This document shows, one piece after another, positions 1 to 5,522 of a DNA stretch of 6,562 nucleotides. Each line of letters begins with the position of its first letter. The stretch's first letter is position 1. The stretch is from JBBRYK01 sp038237665. GTDB lineage: Bacteria > Actinomycetota > Thermoleophilia > Gaiellales > Gaiellaceae. The stretch is from positions 1 to 6,562 of the forward strand of contig JBBRYK010000113.1 of assembly GCA_038237665.1 (NCBI GenBank), given 5' to 3'. The notes under the pieces were generated by a model, which was not told the origin of the DNA, made no database searches, and saw nothing but the letters and a program-made list of their open reading frames with translations. The position numbers and the translations under genes are program-made.

Positions 1-1
1 C

Positions 2-688
2 CTCGAGCTGCACATCGAGCAGGGCCCGGTGCTGGAGTTGCTGGGTCTTCCGCTGGGCGTCGTTCTCGGAACCTTCGGAGTCGAGCGCCATCAGGTGACG
101 TTCCGCGGTCAGGCCGCGCATGCCGGCTCGACGCCGATGGACAAGCGACGGGACGCGCTGGCGGGCGCGGCGAAGCTCGAGCTCGAGATCCGGGAGATCG
201 CGAAGCGAACGGGGGAAGGAGCCGTCTGCACGATGGGCAGCGTCGTCACGAAGCCCGGGATCGTGACCTCGGTCGTGGAGACCGCGGACTGCCTGCTCGA
301 CCAGCGCCACCTCGACGCGGGGAAGCTCGCGGCCATGCTGGAGGCGGCGAAGAACGCATCGAAGCGGTTTGCGCGCGACGAGGAGCTCGAGGTCGCCTGG
401 GACCGCGTCTGGAGGATCGAGCCGATCCCCTTCGACGCGCAGCTGATCGAGCTCGCCGACGAGGCGGTGCGCGAGGTCTCCGGCGAGTCCCACCGGCTGC
501 CGAGCGGCCCGTTGCACGACGCGGCCGAGGTCGCGCGAGCCGGCGTGCCGACCGTGATGCTTTTCGTCCAGAGCCTCCGAGGGCTCTCGCACACCAGGCT
601 CGAGGATACGAAGGAGGAGCACCTCGAGCTCGCCGTGCAGGCGCTCGATCGCCTGACGACGAAGGCGCTCGGGGCACTCGCGGGCTAG
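2..688 (+). CDS. Zn-dependent M20-family amidohydrolase (hydantoinase/carbamoylase/allantoate type), 5'-truncated
   Basis: The reading frame is open from base 2 and begins inside the family hallmark LHIEQGPVLE, so the true start lies left of the window. A GTG at 29 is internal to this motif and is not a start. 228 residues are present. Relatives usually have about 400-420, so roughly the first 190 residues, with most of the metal-binding half, are missing. Visible landmarks are the start of the dimerisation/lid domain (QVTFRGQAAHAGSTPM, about residues 31-46, including His40), LPSGPLHDA with a conserved His near 172, and GLSHTRLED with a His near 197 that matches the C-terminal metal-ligand region. 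The family hydrolyses N-carbamoyl amino acids, ureidoglycolate-type compounds or allantoate in the cytoplasm, using two metal ions. The exact substrate cannot be told from this fragment. The LLM oxidoreductase gene lies 86 bp downstream on the same strand, consistent with one catabolic operon. Confidence 0.9.
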   Translation, partial: LELHIEQGPVLELLGLPLGVVLGTFGVERHQVTFRGQAAHAGSTPMDKRRDALAGAAKLELEIREIAKRTGEGAVCTMGSVVTKPGIVTSVVETADCLLDQRHLDAGKLAAMLEAAKNASKRFARDEELEVAWDRVWRIEPIPFDAQLIELADEAVREVSGESHRLPSGPLHDAAEVARAGVPTVMLFVQSLRGLSHTRLEDTKEEHLELAVQALDRLTTKALGALAG

Positions 689-719
689 TCCGGACACGTC
701 CAAGCCGGCCGCGAGGCCT

Positions 720-747
720 TTGTCCACGCGCTTTGCAGGGATATGCT
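720..747 (+). promoter_or_regulatory. Candidate promoter for the LLM oxidoreductase gene
   Basis: TTGTCC at 720-725 and TATGCT at 742-747 are separated by 16 bases. Each matches four of six consensus bases of the housekeeping promoter. Transcription would begin near 754 and leave a leader of about 20 bases that contains the ribosome-binding site. This is a by-eye match only. The gene could equally be read through from the amidohydrolase gene. Confidence 0.3.
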
Positions 748-765
748 CGTTCCGTCAGCGTCTCT

Positions 766-770
766 GGAGG
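766..770 (+). promoter_or_regulatory. Ribosome-binding site that sets the LLM oxidoreductase start
   Basis: GGAGG ends four bases before ATG 775. No comparable site precedes the in-frame TTG at 733, which would add 14 residues unlike the family N-terminus. The protein therefore most likely starts at 775 with MITFGVTVLP. Confidence 0.75.
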
Positions 771-774
771 CTCA

Positions 775-1788
775 ATGATCACCTTCGGCGTCACCGTTCT
801 GCCCGACCCTCCGTACACCCGCTTCCTGGAGCTGATCTCACTCGCGGAGGAGCAGGGATTCGAATACGGCTGGACGTACGACTCGCACGTCCTCTGGCAC
901 GAGTCCACGCCGCTGCTGACCCTCGCGGCCGAGCGGACCAAGCGGATGAAGCTCGGCCACTTCGTTACCAACCCCGGCACGCGCGAGCCGACCGTCCTCG
1001 CAAGCATGTACGCGACGCTGCACGTCATCTCCGGCGGCCGGATGGTGATGGGCATCGGCCGCGGCGACTCGGCGCGCCGGGTGGTGGGCCTGCAGCCGGT
1101 CAAGGTGGCCGAGTTCGAGGAGTCCAGCCGGATGATCAAGGACTTCATGAACGGCCGGCCCGTCGAGTGGAACGGCAAGGAGCTCAAGCTCGAATGGGCG
1201 CTGACCGAGCCCCAGATCCCGATGCACATCGCGGGCTACGGGCCCAAGGCGCTCGCGGTGGCCGGGCGCATCGCCGACGGGGTGATCATTCAGCTCGCCG
1301 ACCCGGTGATCATCCAGTGGATCATGGCCACCGCCCGGAAGGCTGCCGAGGAGGCCGGGCGGGATCCCGACGCCCTCGAGTGCATCATCGGCGCGCCGAG
1401 CCATATCTCGGACGACCTGGCCGACGCGCGCGAGCAGGTCCGCTGGTTCCCGGCCATGGTCTCGAACCACGTGATGGACCTGATCGAGCGCTACGGCTGG
1501 GACTCCGACATCCCCTCCGAGCTGACCGACTTCGTCAAGGCCCGCAAGTTCTACGACTACAAGGACCACAGCCGCGTCGGCGCCAAGCACGGCGAGTTCG
1601 TCACCGACGAGATCTGCGACCGGTTCTGCGTGATCGGCACCGCCGAGCAGTGCACGGATAAGCTCCGCGCCCTCGAGCAGGTCGGCGTCGACCAGTTCAA
1701 CATCTACCTGATGACCCAGGGCCAGGAGGAGACGCTGGCCGCCTACGGCAAGGACATCATCCCGCAGTTTTCGGGGGTTACCGCCTAG
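775..1788 (+). CDS. LLM-class (luciferase-like) F420-type oxidoreductase, TIGR03842-like
   Basis: A complete 337-residue protein of the bacterial luciferase-like TIM-barrel superfamily, the usual length. The N-terminal strand MITFGVTVLP, the GFEYGWTYDSHVLWHE segment (about 28-43), the GHFVTNPGTREP segment (61-72), SGGRMVMGIGRGDSARR (86-102) and the later GPKALAVAGRIADGVII (156-172) follow the order seen in methylene-H4MPT-reductase-like F420 enzymes. From memory it best fits TIGR03842 (CPS_4043 family). Cofactor F420 is inferred from family membership, since the sequence alone does not prove F420 over FMN. The upstream M20 amidohydrolase suggests a shared pathway for hydantoin-, pyrimidine- or ureido-type compounds, but the reaction is not known to me. 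The stop codon overlaps the stop of the opposing gene by four bases, so no separate terminator fits between them. Confidence 0.9.
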   Translation: MITFGVTVLPDPPYTRFLELISLAEEQGFEYGWTYDSHVLWHESTPLLTLAAERTKRMKLGHFVTNPGTREPTVLASMYATLHVISGGRMVMGIGRGDSARRVVGLQPVKVAEFEESSRMIKDFMNGRPVEWNGKELKLEWALTEPQIPMHIAGYGPKALAVAGRIADGVIIQLADPVIIQWIMATARKAAEEAGRDPDALECIIGAPSHISDDLADAREQVRWFPAMVSNHVMDLIERYGWDSDIPSELTDFVKARKFYDYKDHSRVGAKHGEFVTDEICDRFCVIGTAEQCTDKLRALEQVGVDQFNIYLMTQGQEETLAAYGKDIIPQFSGVTA

Positions 1789-2087
1789 AGGCCGTCGCCG
1801 CCGCGCATCTCGTCCGCGGCCGCACGCCCACGCTCGTGGATCTCGCGCCGGCGCGCGGCCAGGTCGCCGGCGGGCTCGGCCTTGTCGACCGTTGTCTCGG
1901 CCGACTCGAACTCGTCGCGGTCGTCGGCGACGTCGCGTGCATCGGCCAGCTTCTGGCGGAGCTCGTCGGCCCGGGGGTCGGCAGCGGCCGGAGCCGGCGC
2001 CGTTCGGCGGCGCCGGACGAGCGAGCGCGCGGCCACGAAACCGGCGAGACCGGCGCCAGCCATCCAGGGGAGACCGAACCGGCGCAC
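1785..2087 (-). CDS. Conserved-looking small hypothetical protein with N-terminal hydrophobic segment and charged helical tail
   Basis: A 100-residue protein starting at GTG 2087. Third codon positions are strongly G/C, as in the neighbouring genes, which supports real coding on this strand. Residues about 5-24 form a short glycine/alanine-rich hydrophobic stretch followed by RRRR (25-28), which could be a membrane anchor with a cytoplasmic-positive end. After an Ala/Pro-rich linker, residues 38-97 are dense in Asp, Glu and Arg and look helical (for example DELRQKLADARDVADDRDEF and RRREIHERGRAAADEM). An ATG nine codons in (2063) is an alternative start. Neither start has a good ribosome-binding site, and a promoter-like -10 placed seven bases before the GTG suggests leaderless translation. 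No function is recognised. It is divergent from the rpsF operon and meets the LLM gene tail to tail. Confidence 0.75.
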   Translation of the reverse strand: MRRFGLPWMAGAGLAGFVAARSLVRRRRTAPAPAAADPRADELRQKLADARDVADDRDEFESAETTVDKAEPAGDLAARRREIHERGRAAADEMRGGDGL

Positions 2088-2094
2088 GAGTCCG

Positions 2095-2123
2095 ATGCTA
2101 CACTCGACCGCTCTTCCTGTCTC
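2095..2123 (-). promoter_or_regulatory. Candidate leaderless promoter for the small hypothetical gene
   Basis: On the minus strand GAGACA (2123-2118) and TAGCAT (2100-2095) are separated by exactly 17 bases, each with four of six consensus matches. The -10 ends seven bases before the GTG at 2087, so transcription would start at or very near the start codon. Leaderless genes are common in Actinomycetota. The site is inferred by eye. Confidence 0.4.
2096..2104 (+). promoter_or_regulatory. Candidate extended -10 promoter of the rpsF operon
   Basis: TGCTACACT fits the extended -10 form TGnTAnnnT. No good -35 is visible at 2075-2082, as expected for extended -10 promoters. A start near 2111 gives a leader of about 90 bases before rpsF, room for the hairpin at 2126-2164. 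It overlaps the minus-strand -10 of the divergent gene. Confidence 0.45.
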
Positions 2124-2125
2124 GC

Positions 2126-2164
2126 CTTGCTCCGTTCCGTTCCCGGACGGCGCACTCCGGCAAG
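2126..2164 (+). promoter_or_regulatory. Structured rpsF leader, possible S6:S18 autoregulatory element
   Basis: CTTGC (2126-2130) pairs with GCAAG (2160-2164). Inside it, CCGT (2137-2140) pairs with ACGG (2147-2150) around a six-base loop. This leaves an asymmetric internal loop with TCCGTT on the 5' side and a nine-base 3' side ending in CCG (2157-2159). Many bacteria control rpsF operons through a leader that mimics the 16S rRNA site of the S6:S18 pair, and that leader has a stem with an internal loop carrying a CCG. The position and general shape fit. The exact match is unverified because I cannot score a covariance model. Confidence 0.35.
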
Positions 2165-2200
2165 ACCGCCTAAGACCGAAGGAAGGAGGGACCCGGGAAC

Positions 2201-2599
2201 ATGAACGAGTACGAGATCATGCTGCTGCTCGATCCCGAAGTGGCCCAGGAGCGCCAGGACGAGATCGTCACCCGCACCCGTGAGCTGGTCGAGAAGGCCG
2301 GCGGCACGTGGGAAGGCCACGACGTCTGGGGCCGCCGGCGGCTCGCCTACGAGATCAAGCACAAGGAGGAAGCCGCGTACCACATCCTCTTCTTCACGGC
2401 CGCGGCCGAGACTCTCGACGAGATGTCGCGCGTCCTCCGGATCACGGACGGCGTCATGCGTCACGGCGCGTTTCGCCGCATCAAAGCGTCCCGCCCCGGC
2501 GGGGCACGTCCGCCCGAGCCTCCGCCCGCTGAGCCCTCCCGCTCCGACGAGACCGAGGAGTACGCTGGCTCACTCACCGATTCGGCGGAAGGAGCGTAA
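2201..2599 (+). CDS. rpsF: 30S ribosomal protein S6
   Basis: Residues 1-96 are a full S6 domain: MNEYEIMLLLDPEV at the N-terminus, WGRRRLAYEIKHKEEAAYHILFF (43-65) and LRITDGVMRHGAFRRIK near the end of the fold. S6 binds the central domain of 16S rRNA together with S18, which is encoded two genes downstream. A Pro/Ser/Glu-rich tail of about 36 residues (97-132) extends beyond the core. It is likely disordered and makes the protein longer than the 95-101 residues common in Actinomycetota. The ribosome-binding site GGAAGGAGGG (2181-2190) lies ten bases before the ATG, slightly far but strong. It is the first gene of the S6-SSB-S18-L9 operon. Expression is probably set by the upstream extended -10 promoter and the leader hairpin. 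Confidence 0.97.
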   Translation: MNEYEIMLLLDPEVAQERQDEIVTRTRELVEKAGGTWEGHDVWGRRRLAYEIKHKEEAAYHILFFTAAAETLDEMSRVLRITDGVMRHGAFRRIKASRPGGARPPEPPPAEPSRSDETEEYAGSLTDSAEGA

Positions 2600-2604
2600 G
2601 GAAA

Positions 2605-3048
2605 ATGGCCAACATCAACCGCGTCGTACTCGTCGGCAACCTGACCCGCGACCCCGAGCTCCGGCACACCCCCAGCGGGACGGCCGTCTGCAGCCTTCGC
2701 GTCGCCGTCAACACGCGTCGCAAGGACCAGGCAACCGGCGAGTGGACGGAGAAGCCGAACTACTTCGACGTCACCGTCTGGGGCAACCAGGGCGAAAGCT
2801 GCGCGCAGTACCTCGCGAAGGGCCGCCCGGTGGCGATCGACGGGCGCCTCGAATGGCGCGAATGGGACGCCCAGGACGGGACCAAGCGACAGGCGGTGGA
2901 GATCATCGCGGACTCCGTGCAGTTCCTCGGCGGGCGGGGCGACTCCGAGGGAGGCGGCCAGCCGCAGTACGTGCCGGCGGGAGCCGCAGCGGAGAGCGCC
3001 AACGCAGACTTCGGGGCCGGCGGCAGCGACGACGACATCCCGTTCTAG
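2605..3048 (+). CDS. ssb: Single-stranded DNA-binding protein
   Basis: A 147-residue SSB. Residues 1-108 form the OB fold: MANINRVVLVGNLTRDPELR, the TAVCSLRVAVN strand, YFDVTVWGNQGESCAQYLAKG (53-73) and the VAIDGRLEWREW strand. Residues 109-140 are a short Gly/Ala/Gln-rich linker. The protein ends in the acidic tip SDDDIPF, the conserved peptide that recruits replication and repair partners in bacterial SSBs. It coats single-stranded DNA at the fork as a tetramer. The gene follows rpsF after five bases, with GGAAGGAG (2587-2594) upstream, and its stop codon overlaps the ribosome-binding site of rpsR. The linker is short compared with mycobacterial SSB. Confidence 0.97.
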   Translation: MANINRVVLVGNLTRDPELRHTPSGTAVCSLRVAVNTRRKDQATGEWTEKPNYFDVTVWGNQGESCAQYLAKGRPVAIDGRLEWREWDAQDGTKRQAVEIIADSVQFLGGRGDSEGGGQPQYVPAGAAAESANADFGAGGSDDDIPF

Positions 3049-3056
3049 GAGGAGCC

Positions 3057-3326
3057 ATGGCCGAACGAAAGCGAACCGAGGACACGAGGCGCAAGCGCAC
3101 GCCTCGCGACGGCCCGATCACGCGGCGGCGCAACTGCTACTTCTGCCGCGAGAAGATCGAAGAGGTCGACTACAAGAACTACAACCAGCTGCGGCGGTAC
3201 ATCTCCGAGAAGGGGAAGATCCGCTCGCGCAGGATCACGGGCGCGTGCCGCCGCCACCAGAACCAGGTCGCGGTCGCCGTCAAGCGGGCTCGCGAGATGG
3301 CGTTACTGCCCTACGTAGGGGCCTGA
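3057..3326 (+). CDS. rpsR: 30S ribosomal protein S18, zinc-binding (C+) form
   Basis: An 89-residue S18 with a basic N-terminal extension (MAERKRTEDTRRKR), then the core NCYFCREKIEEVDYKNY (26-42), LRRYISEKGKIRSRRITGACRRHQNQV (45-71) and a C-terminal helix ending LLPYVGA. Cys27, Cys30, Cys64 and His67 form a CxxC plus CxxH set, which marks the zinc-containing version of S18. Species with this form often also carry a Cys-free paralog elsewhere that is used under zinc limitation. None is seen here. AGGAGGAG (3047-3054) lies just before the ATG and overlaps the ssb stop. The rpsR stop TGA shares its A with the rplI ATG, so the two are probably translationally coupled. S18 pairs with S6 on the 30S platform. 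Confidence 0.97.
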   Translation: MAERKRTEDTRRKRTPRDGPITRRRNCYFCREKIEEVDYKNYNQLRRYISEKGKIRSRRITGACRRHQNQVAVAVKRAREMALLPYVGA

Positions 3327-3970
3327 TGCAAGTCATCCTGCTTGAGGACGTCGATGCGCTCGGCTACCGCGGTGACGTGGTCGAGGTCGCGCGCGGCTAC
3401 GCCCGGAACTACCTGCTTCCGCGCTCGCTTGCGGCGCCGGCGACGACCGGGCGTCTCGCCGATCTCGAGCGGCGCGACTCGCTCCGCTCCCGCCACGAGG
3501 CGAAGACCTTCGACGAGGCGCGTGACCTCGCCGACCGCCTGGCCGCCGCCGAGCTCCGGTTCGACGTGAAGGCCGGGCCGACCGGCGCGCTCTTCGGATC
3601 GGTCACGCCGACGACGATCGCCGACGAGCTATGGGAGCGCCTGAAGATCCGCGTCGACCGCCGGAGGATCCAGCTCGCGGAGCCGATCAAGCGCATCGGC
3701 CGCTACGACGTCCCGATCGAGCTCTTCCCCGACGTACGGGTCGAGGTGCGGACGCTCGTCGTGCCCGAGGGCGGAGACCTGCCTCCGGAGGAGGAGACGG
3801 TGGAGCCCGAGGCCGAAGCGCCCGGCGAACCTGCCGCTTCGACCGCGGAAACCGAGGAGGTCGTGGCCGAGCAGGAGCCCGAAACCGCAGTCGAGGCCGC
3901 GGCCGAGCCCGAATCAGAATCCGAATCCCCCGCAGCGGCCGAGCCGACTGCGGAAGCCGACCACTCGTAG
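3326..3970 (+). CDS. rplI: 50S ribosomal protein L9 with acidic C-terminal extension
   Basis: The start is the ATG embedded in TGATG at the end of rpsR, giving MQVILLEDVDALG, the normal L9 N-terminus. An upstream in-frame GTG at 3245 lies inside rpsR and is not used. The L9 signature GYRGDVVEVARGYARNYLLP occupies residues 13-32. The connecting helix is rich in charged residues (44-78). The C-terminal domain (about 79-148) includes VKAGPTGALFGSVT. L9 binds 23S rRNA near the L1 stalk and helps maintain reading frame. Residues 149-214 are an added tail made almost only of Glu, Ala, Pro, Ser and Thr, including ESESES near 196-201. Typical L9 ends near residue 150. The tail is probably disordered and strongly negative. 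Confidence 0.96.
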   Translation: MQVILLEDVDALGYRGDVVEVARGYARNYLLPRSLAAPATTGRLADLERRDSLRSRHEAKTFDEARDLADRLAAAELRFDVKAGPTGALFGSVTPTTIADELWERLKIRVDRRRIQLAEPIKRIGRYDVPIELFPDVRVEVRTLVVPEGGDLPPEEETVEPEAEAPGEPAASTAETEEVVAEQEPETAVEAAAEPESESESPAAAEPTAEADHS

Positions 3971-4009
3971 CACTTTCCCCAGGTTTTCCACCGCGCTGTT
4001 GACAGTGCG

Positions 4010-4040
4010 ACGAACTCCCCGCTCTTTGCGAGGAGTTCGT
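4010..4040 (+). terminator. Strong hairpin downstream of rplI, possible terminator
   Basis: ACGAACTCC (4010-4018) pairs perfectly with GGAGTTCGT (4032-4040). After one C-A mismatch, CGC (4020-4022) pairs with GCG (4028-4030) around a TCTTT loop. It begins 39 bases after the rplI stop, a usual place to end the operon. The following bases (AACGAATAACTCG) are not a T-run, so a standard intrinsic terminator is not proven. Actinobacterial terminators often lack T-runs. Confidence 0.5.
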
Positions 4041-4090
4041 AACGAATAACTCGTCGGCCACTGGGGACAACGTCCGACACCCTGGGGAGA

Positions 4091-4118
4091 ATGACGGGAA
4101 CATACGTTCCTTTATCCT
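4091..4118 (+). promoter_or_regulatory. Candidate dnaB promoter
   Basis: ATGACG (4091-4096) and TATCCT (4113-4118) are 16 bases apart with four of six matches each. Transcription from near 4125 would leave a leader of about 32 bases and exclude the in-frame ATG at 4091 as a start. The second DnaA-box-like site (4139-4147) would lie just downstream of this start. Confidence 0.35.
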
Positions 4119-4146
4119 GCAGAAAGGCTCTTTTTGACCTGTCCAC

Positions 4147-4152
4147 AGAAGG
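4147..4152 (+). promoter_or_regulatory. Ribosome-binding site that supports the dnaB start at 4157
   Basis: AGAAGG lies four bases before ATG 4157. The in-frame ATG at 4091 would add 22 residues (MTGTYVPLSC...) that do not look like a DnaB N-terminus. It is preceded by GGGGAGA directly next to the codon, too close for normal initiation. Confidence 0.6.
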
Positions 4153-4156
4153 CGTC

Positions 4157-5521
4157 ATGAATCTCCCTACAGCCATGCTCCAGGTTGCCCAGTCCTCGCA
4201 GTCCGCCCCGGTCCCGCCTCAAAACCTCGAGGCCGAGGAATCCGTTCTCGGGGCCATGATGCTCTCCCCCGGCGCGATCGGGGCGGTCAGCGAGGTTCTC
4301 TCGAAGGAGGACTTCTACCGGGAGAGTCACGGCAAGATCTACCTGGCCGCGCTTTCCCTCTACGCCAAGGGCGAGCCGGTCGACGCGATCACCCTCGTCG
4401 ACCAGCTCGAGGAGCGGAGCGAGCTGGAGAACATCGGCGGACGGGTCAGGATCCACGAGCTCGCCGCGCTCGTACCCGCCACGGCGAATGCCGCCCACTA
4501 CGCGAGGATCGTCCGGGAGATGGCGGTGCTGCGAGGGCTGATCCGGGCCGGCTCGGAGATCGCCACGCTCGGCTGGGACCGCCCGGGCGAAACGCTCGAG
4601 CTGGTCGACCAGGCCGAGCAGATCGTCTTCAACCTCTCGCAGAGCCGTGTCGACAGCGAGTTCAGCCACATCGAGTCGCTGCTCAAGGAGAGCTTCGAGC
4701 GCATCACGCAGCTGTACGAGGCGGGCGCCGAGGTCACCGGCATGCCGTCCGGGTTCCGCGAGCTCGACCGCCTCACCTCGGGCTTCCAGCCCGGCAACCT
4801 GATCATCGTCGCGGCTCGGCCGAGCATGGGGAAGTCGGCGCTCGGGCTCTGCATCGCCGCGAACCTCGCGGTCCGCTACGAGACCCCCGTCGCGCTGTTC
4901 ACGCTCGAGATGTCGAAGGCCGAGGTAACCCAGCGCCTGATGTGCAGCGAGGCGAAGGTCGAGTCGCAGCGGCTGCGCACGGGCAAGCTCGGCCCTGACG
5001 ACTGGCCCCGTCTGACGGCGGCCTGCGACAAGCTCGCGCGCGCGCCCCTCTACGTGGACGACACTGGCTCGATCACGATGATGGGCATTCGCTCGAAGGC
5101 CCGCCGCCTGAAGACGCGCGAGCCGAACCTCGGGCTGATCGTCGTCGACTACCTCCAGCTGATGACCTCGGACTCGTCCTACGAGAACCGGGTGCAGGAG
5201 GTCTCCCAGATCTCGAGGCAGCTGAAGCTCCTCGCGCGCGACCTCGACGTCCCGATTCTGGCCATGTCGCAACTTTCGCGAGCGGTCGAGCAGCGGCACG
5301 ACAAGCGGCCGATCCTGTCCGACCTGCGCGAGTCGGGGTCGATCGAGCAGGACGCCGACCTCGTCGCCTTCGTGTACCGCGACGAGTACTACAACGAGGA
5401 GTCCGACCAGCAGGGGCTGGCCGAGATCATCCTGGCCAAGCACCGGAACGGGCCGACCGACTCGCTCAAGCTCTCGTTCCTGAAGCGCTACGCGAAGTTC
5501 GCCGATCTGGCGGCGGCGTGA
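4157..5521 (+). CDS. dnaB: Replicative DNA helicase DnaB
   Basis: A complete 454-residue DnaB, the expected length. The N-terminal domain (about 20-125) begins with PPQNLEAEESVLGAMML and contains the DFYRESHGKIYLAALSLYAKGEPVD region. A linker helix follows, then the RecA-like motor domain. This has Walker A ARPSMGKS (220-227), ALFTLEMSKAEVTQRLMCSEA (246-266), Walker B LIVVDYLQLM (327-336), SRQLKLLARDLDVPILAMSQLSR (353-375) and RPILSDLRESGSIEQDADLVAFVYRDEYY (384-412), ending with the KHRNGPTDSLKLSFLKRYAKFAD segment. It unwinds DNA at the fork as a hexamer on the lagging-strand template. Many actinobacterial dnaB genes carry inteins at the ATPase motifs; this one is uninterrupted. It follows the rpsF operon in the usual order, but a hairpin and its own promoter candidate suggest separate control. 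Confidence 0.97.
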   Translation: MNLPTAMLQVAQSSQSAPVPPQNLEAEESVLGAMMLSPGAIGAVSEVLSKEDFYRESHGKIYLAALSLYAKGEPVDAITLVDQLEERSELENIGGRVRIHELAALVPATANAAHYARIVREMAVLRGLIRAGSEIATLGWDRPGETLELVDQAEQIVFNLSQSRVDSEFSHIESLLKESFERITQLYEAGAEVTGMPSGFRELDRLTSGFQPGNLIIVAARPSMGKSALGLCIAANLAVRYETPVALFTLEMSKAEVTQRLMCSEAKVESQRLRTGKLGPDDWPRLTAACDKLARAPLYVDDTGSITMMGIRSKARRLKTREPNLGLIVVDYLQLMTSDSSYENRVQEVSQISRQLKLLARDLDVPILAMSQLSRAVEQRHDKRPILSDLRESGSIEQDADLVAFVYRDEYYNEESDQQGLAEIILAKHRNGPTDSLKLSFLKRYAKFADLAAA

Positions 5522-5522
5522 G

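Larger units (their letters stand above)
3974..4147. promoter_or_regulatory. Cluster of DnaA-box-like nonamers between rplI and dnaB
   Basis: Compared with the high-GC actinobacterial box TTGTCCACA, two nonamers match at eight of nine positions: 4062-4070 (minus strand, TTGTCCCCA) and 4139-4147 (plus strand, CTGTCCACA). Two match at seven: 3984-3992 (plus, TTTTCCACC) and 4083-4091 (minus, TTCTCCCCA). A fifth, weaker one is at 3973-3981 (six of nine). Several sites in under 180 bases directly before the replicative helicase gene suggest DnaA control of dnaB or an origin-linked element. No AT-rich unwinding region is evident, so a full origin is not supported. Confidence 0.35.

Noticed and set aside
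502..525. SGPLHDA in place of the more familiar SGAGHDA in the amidohydrolase, as a sign of lost activity
   Set aside because: The histidine and aspartate are kept, and I believe this variant is common in related actinobacterial sequences, so it does not mark an inactive enzyme.
707..721. GGCC-GCGA-GGCC followed by TTT after the amidohydrolase gene as a terminator
   Set aside because: The stem has only four pairs and the T-run three bases, too weak to call. The genes are likely co-transcribed.
720..728. TTGTCCACG, an eight-of-nine DnaA-box match upstream of the LLM gene
   Set aside because: It is isolated, with no second box nearby, and overlaps a candidate -35. One such match is not strong evidence.
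2280..3326. A long open frame running across rpsF and ssb into rpsR
   Set aside because: Only the last 89 codons (from 3057) are real S18. The upstream part is an arginine/proline-rich out-of-frame reading of rpsF and ssb.
3999..4004. Perfect TTGACA after rplI as a promoter -35
   Set aside because: At 16-18 bases downstream there is no TAnnnT -10. The region is taken up by the hairpin arms.
4157..5521. Possible intein in dnaB
   Set aside because: Walker A, Walker B and the later DnaB motifs are continuous with normal spacing, and the protein is 454 residues long.
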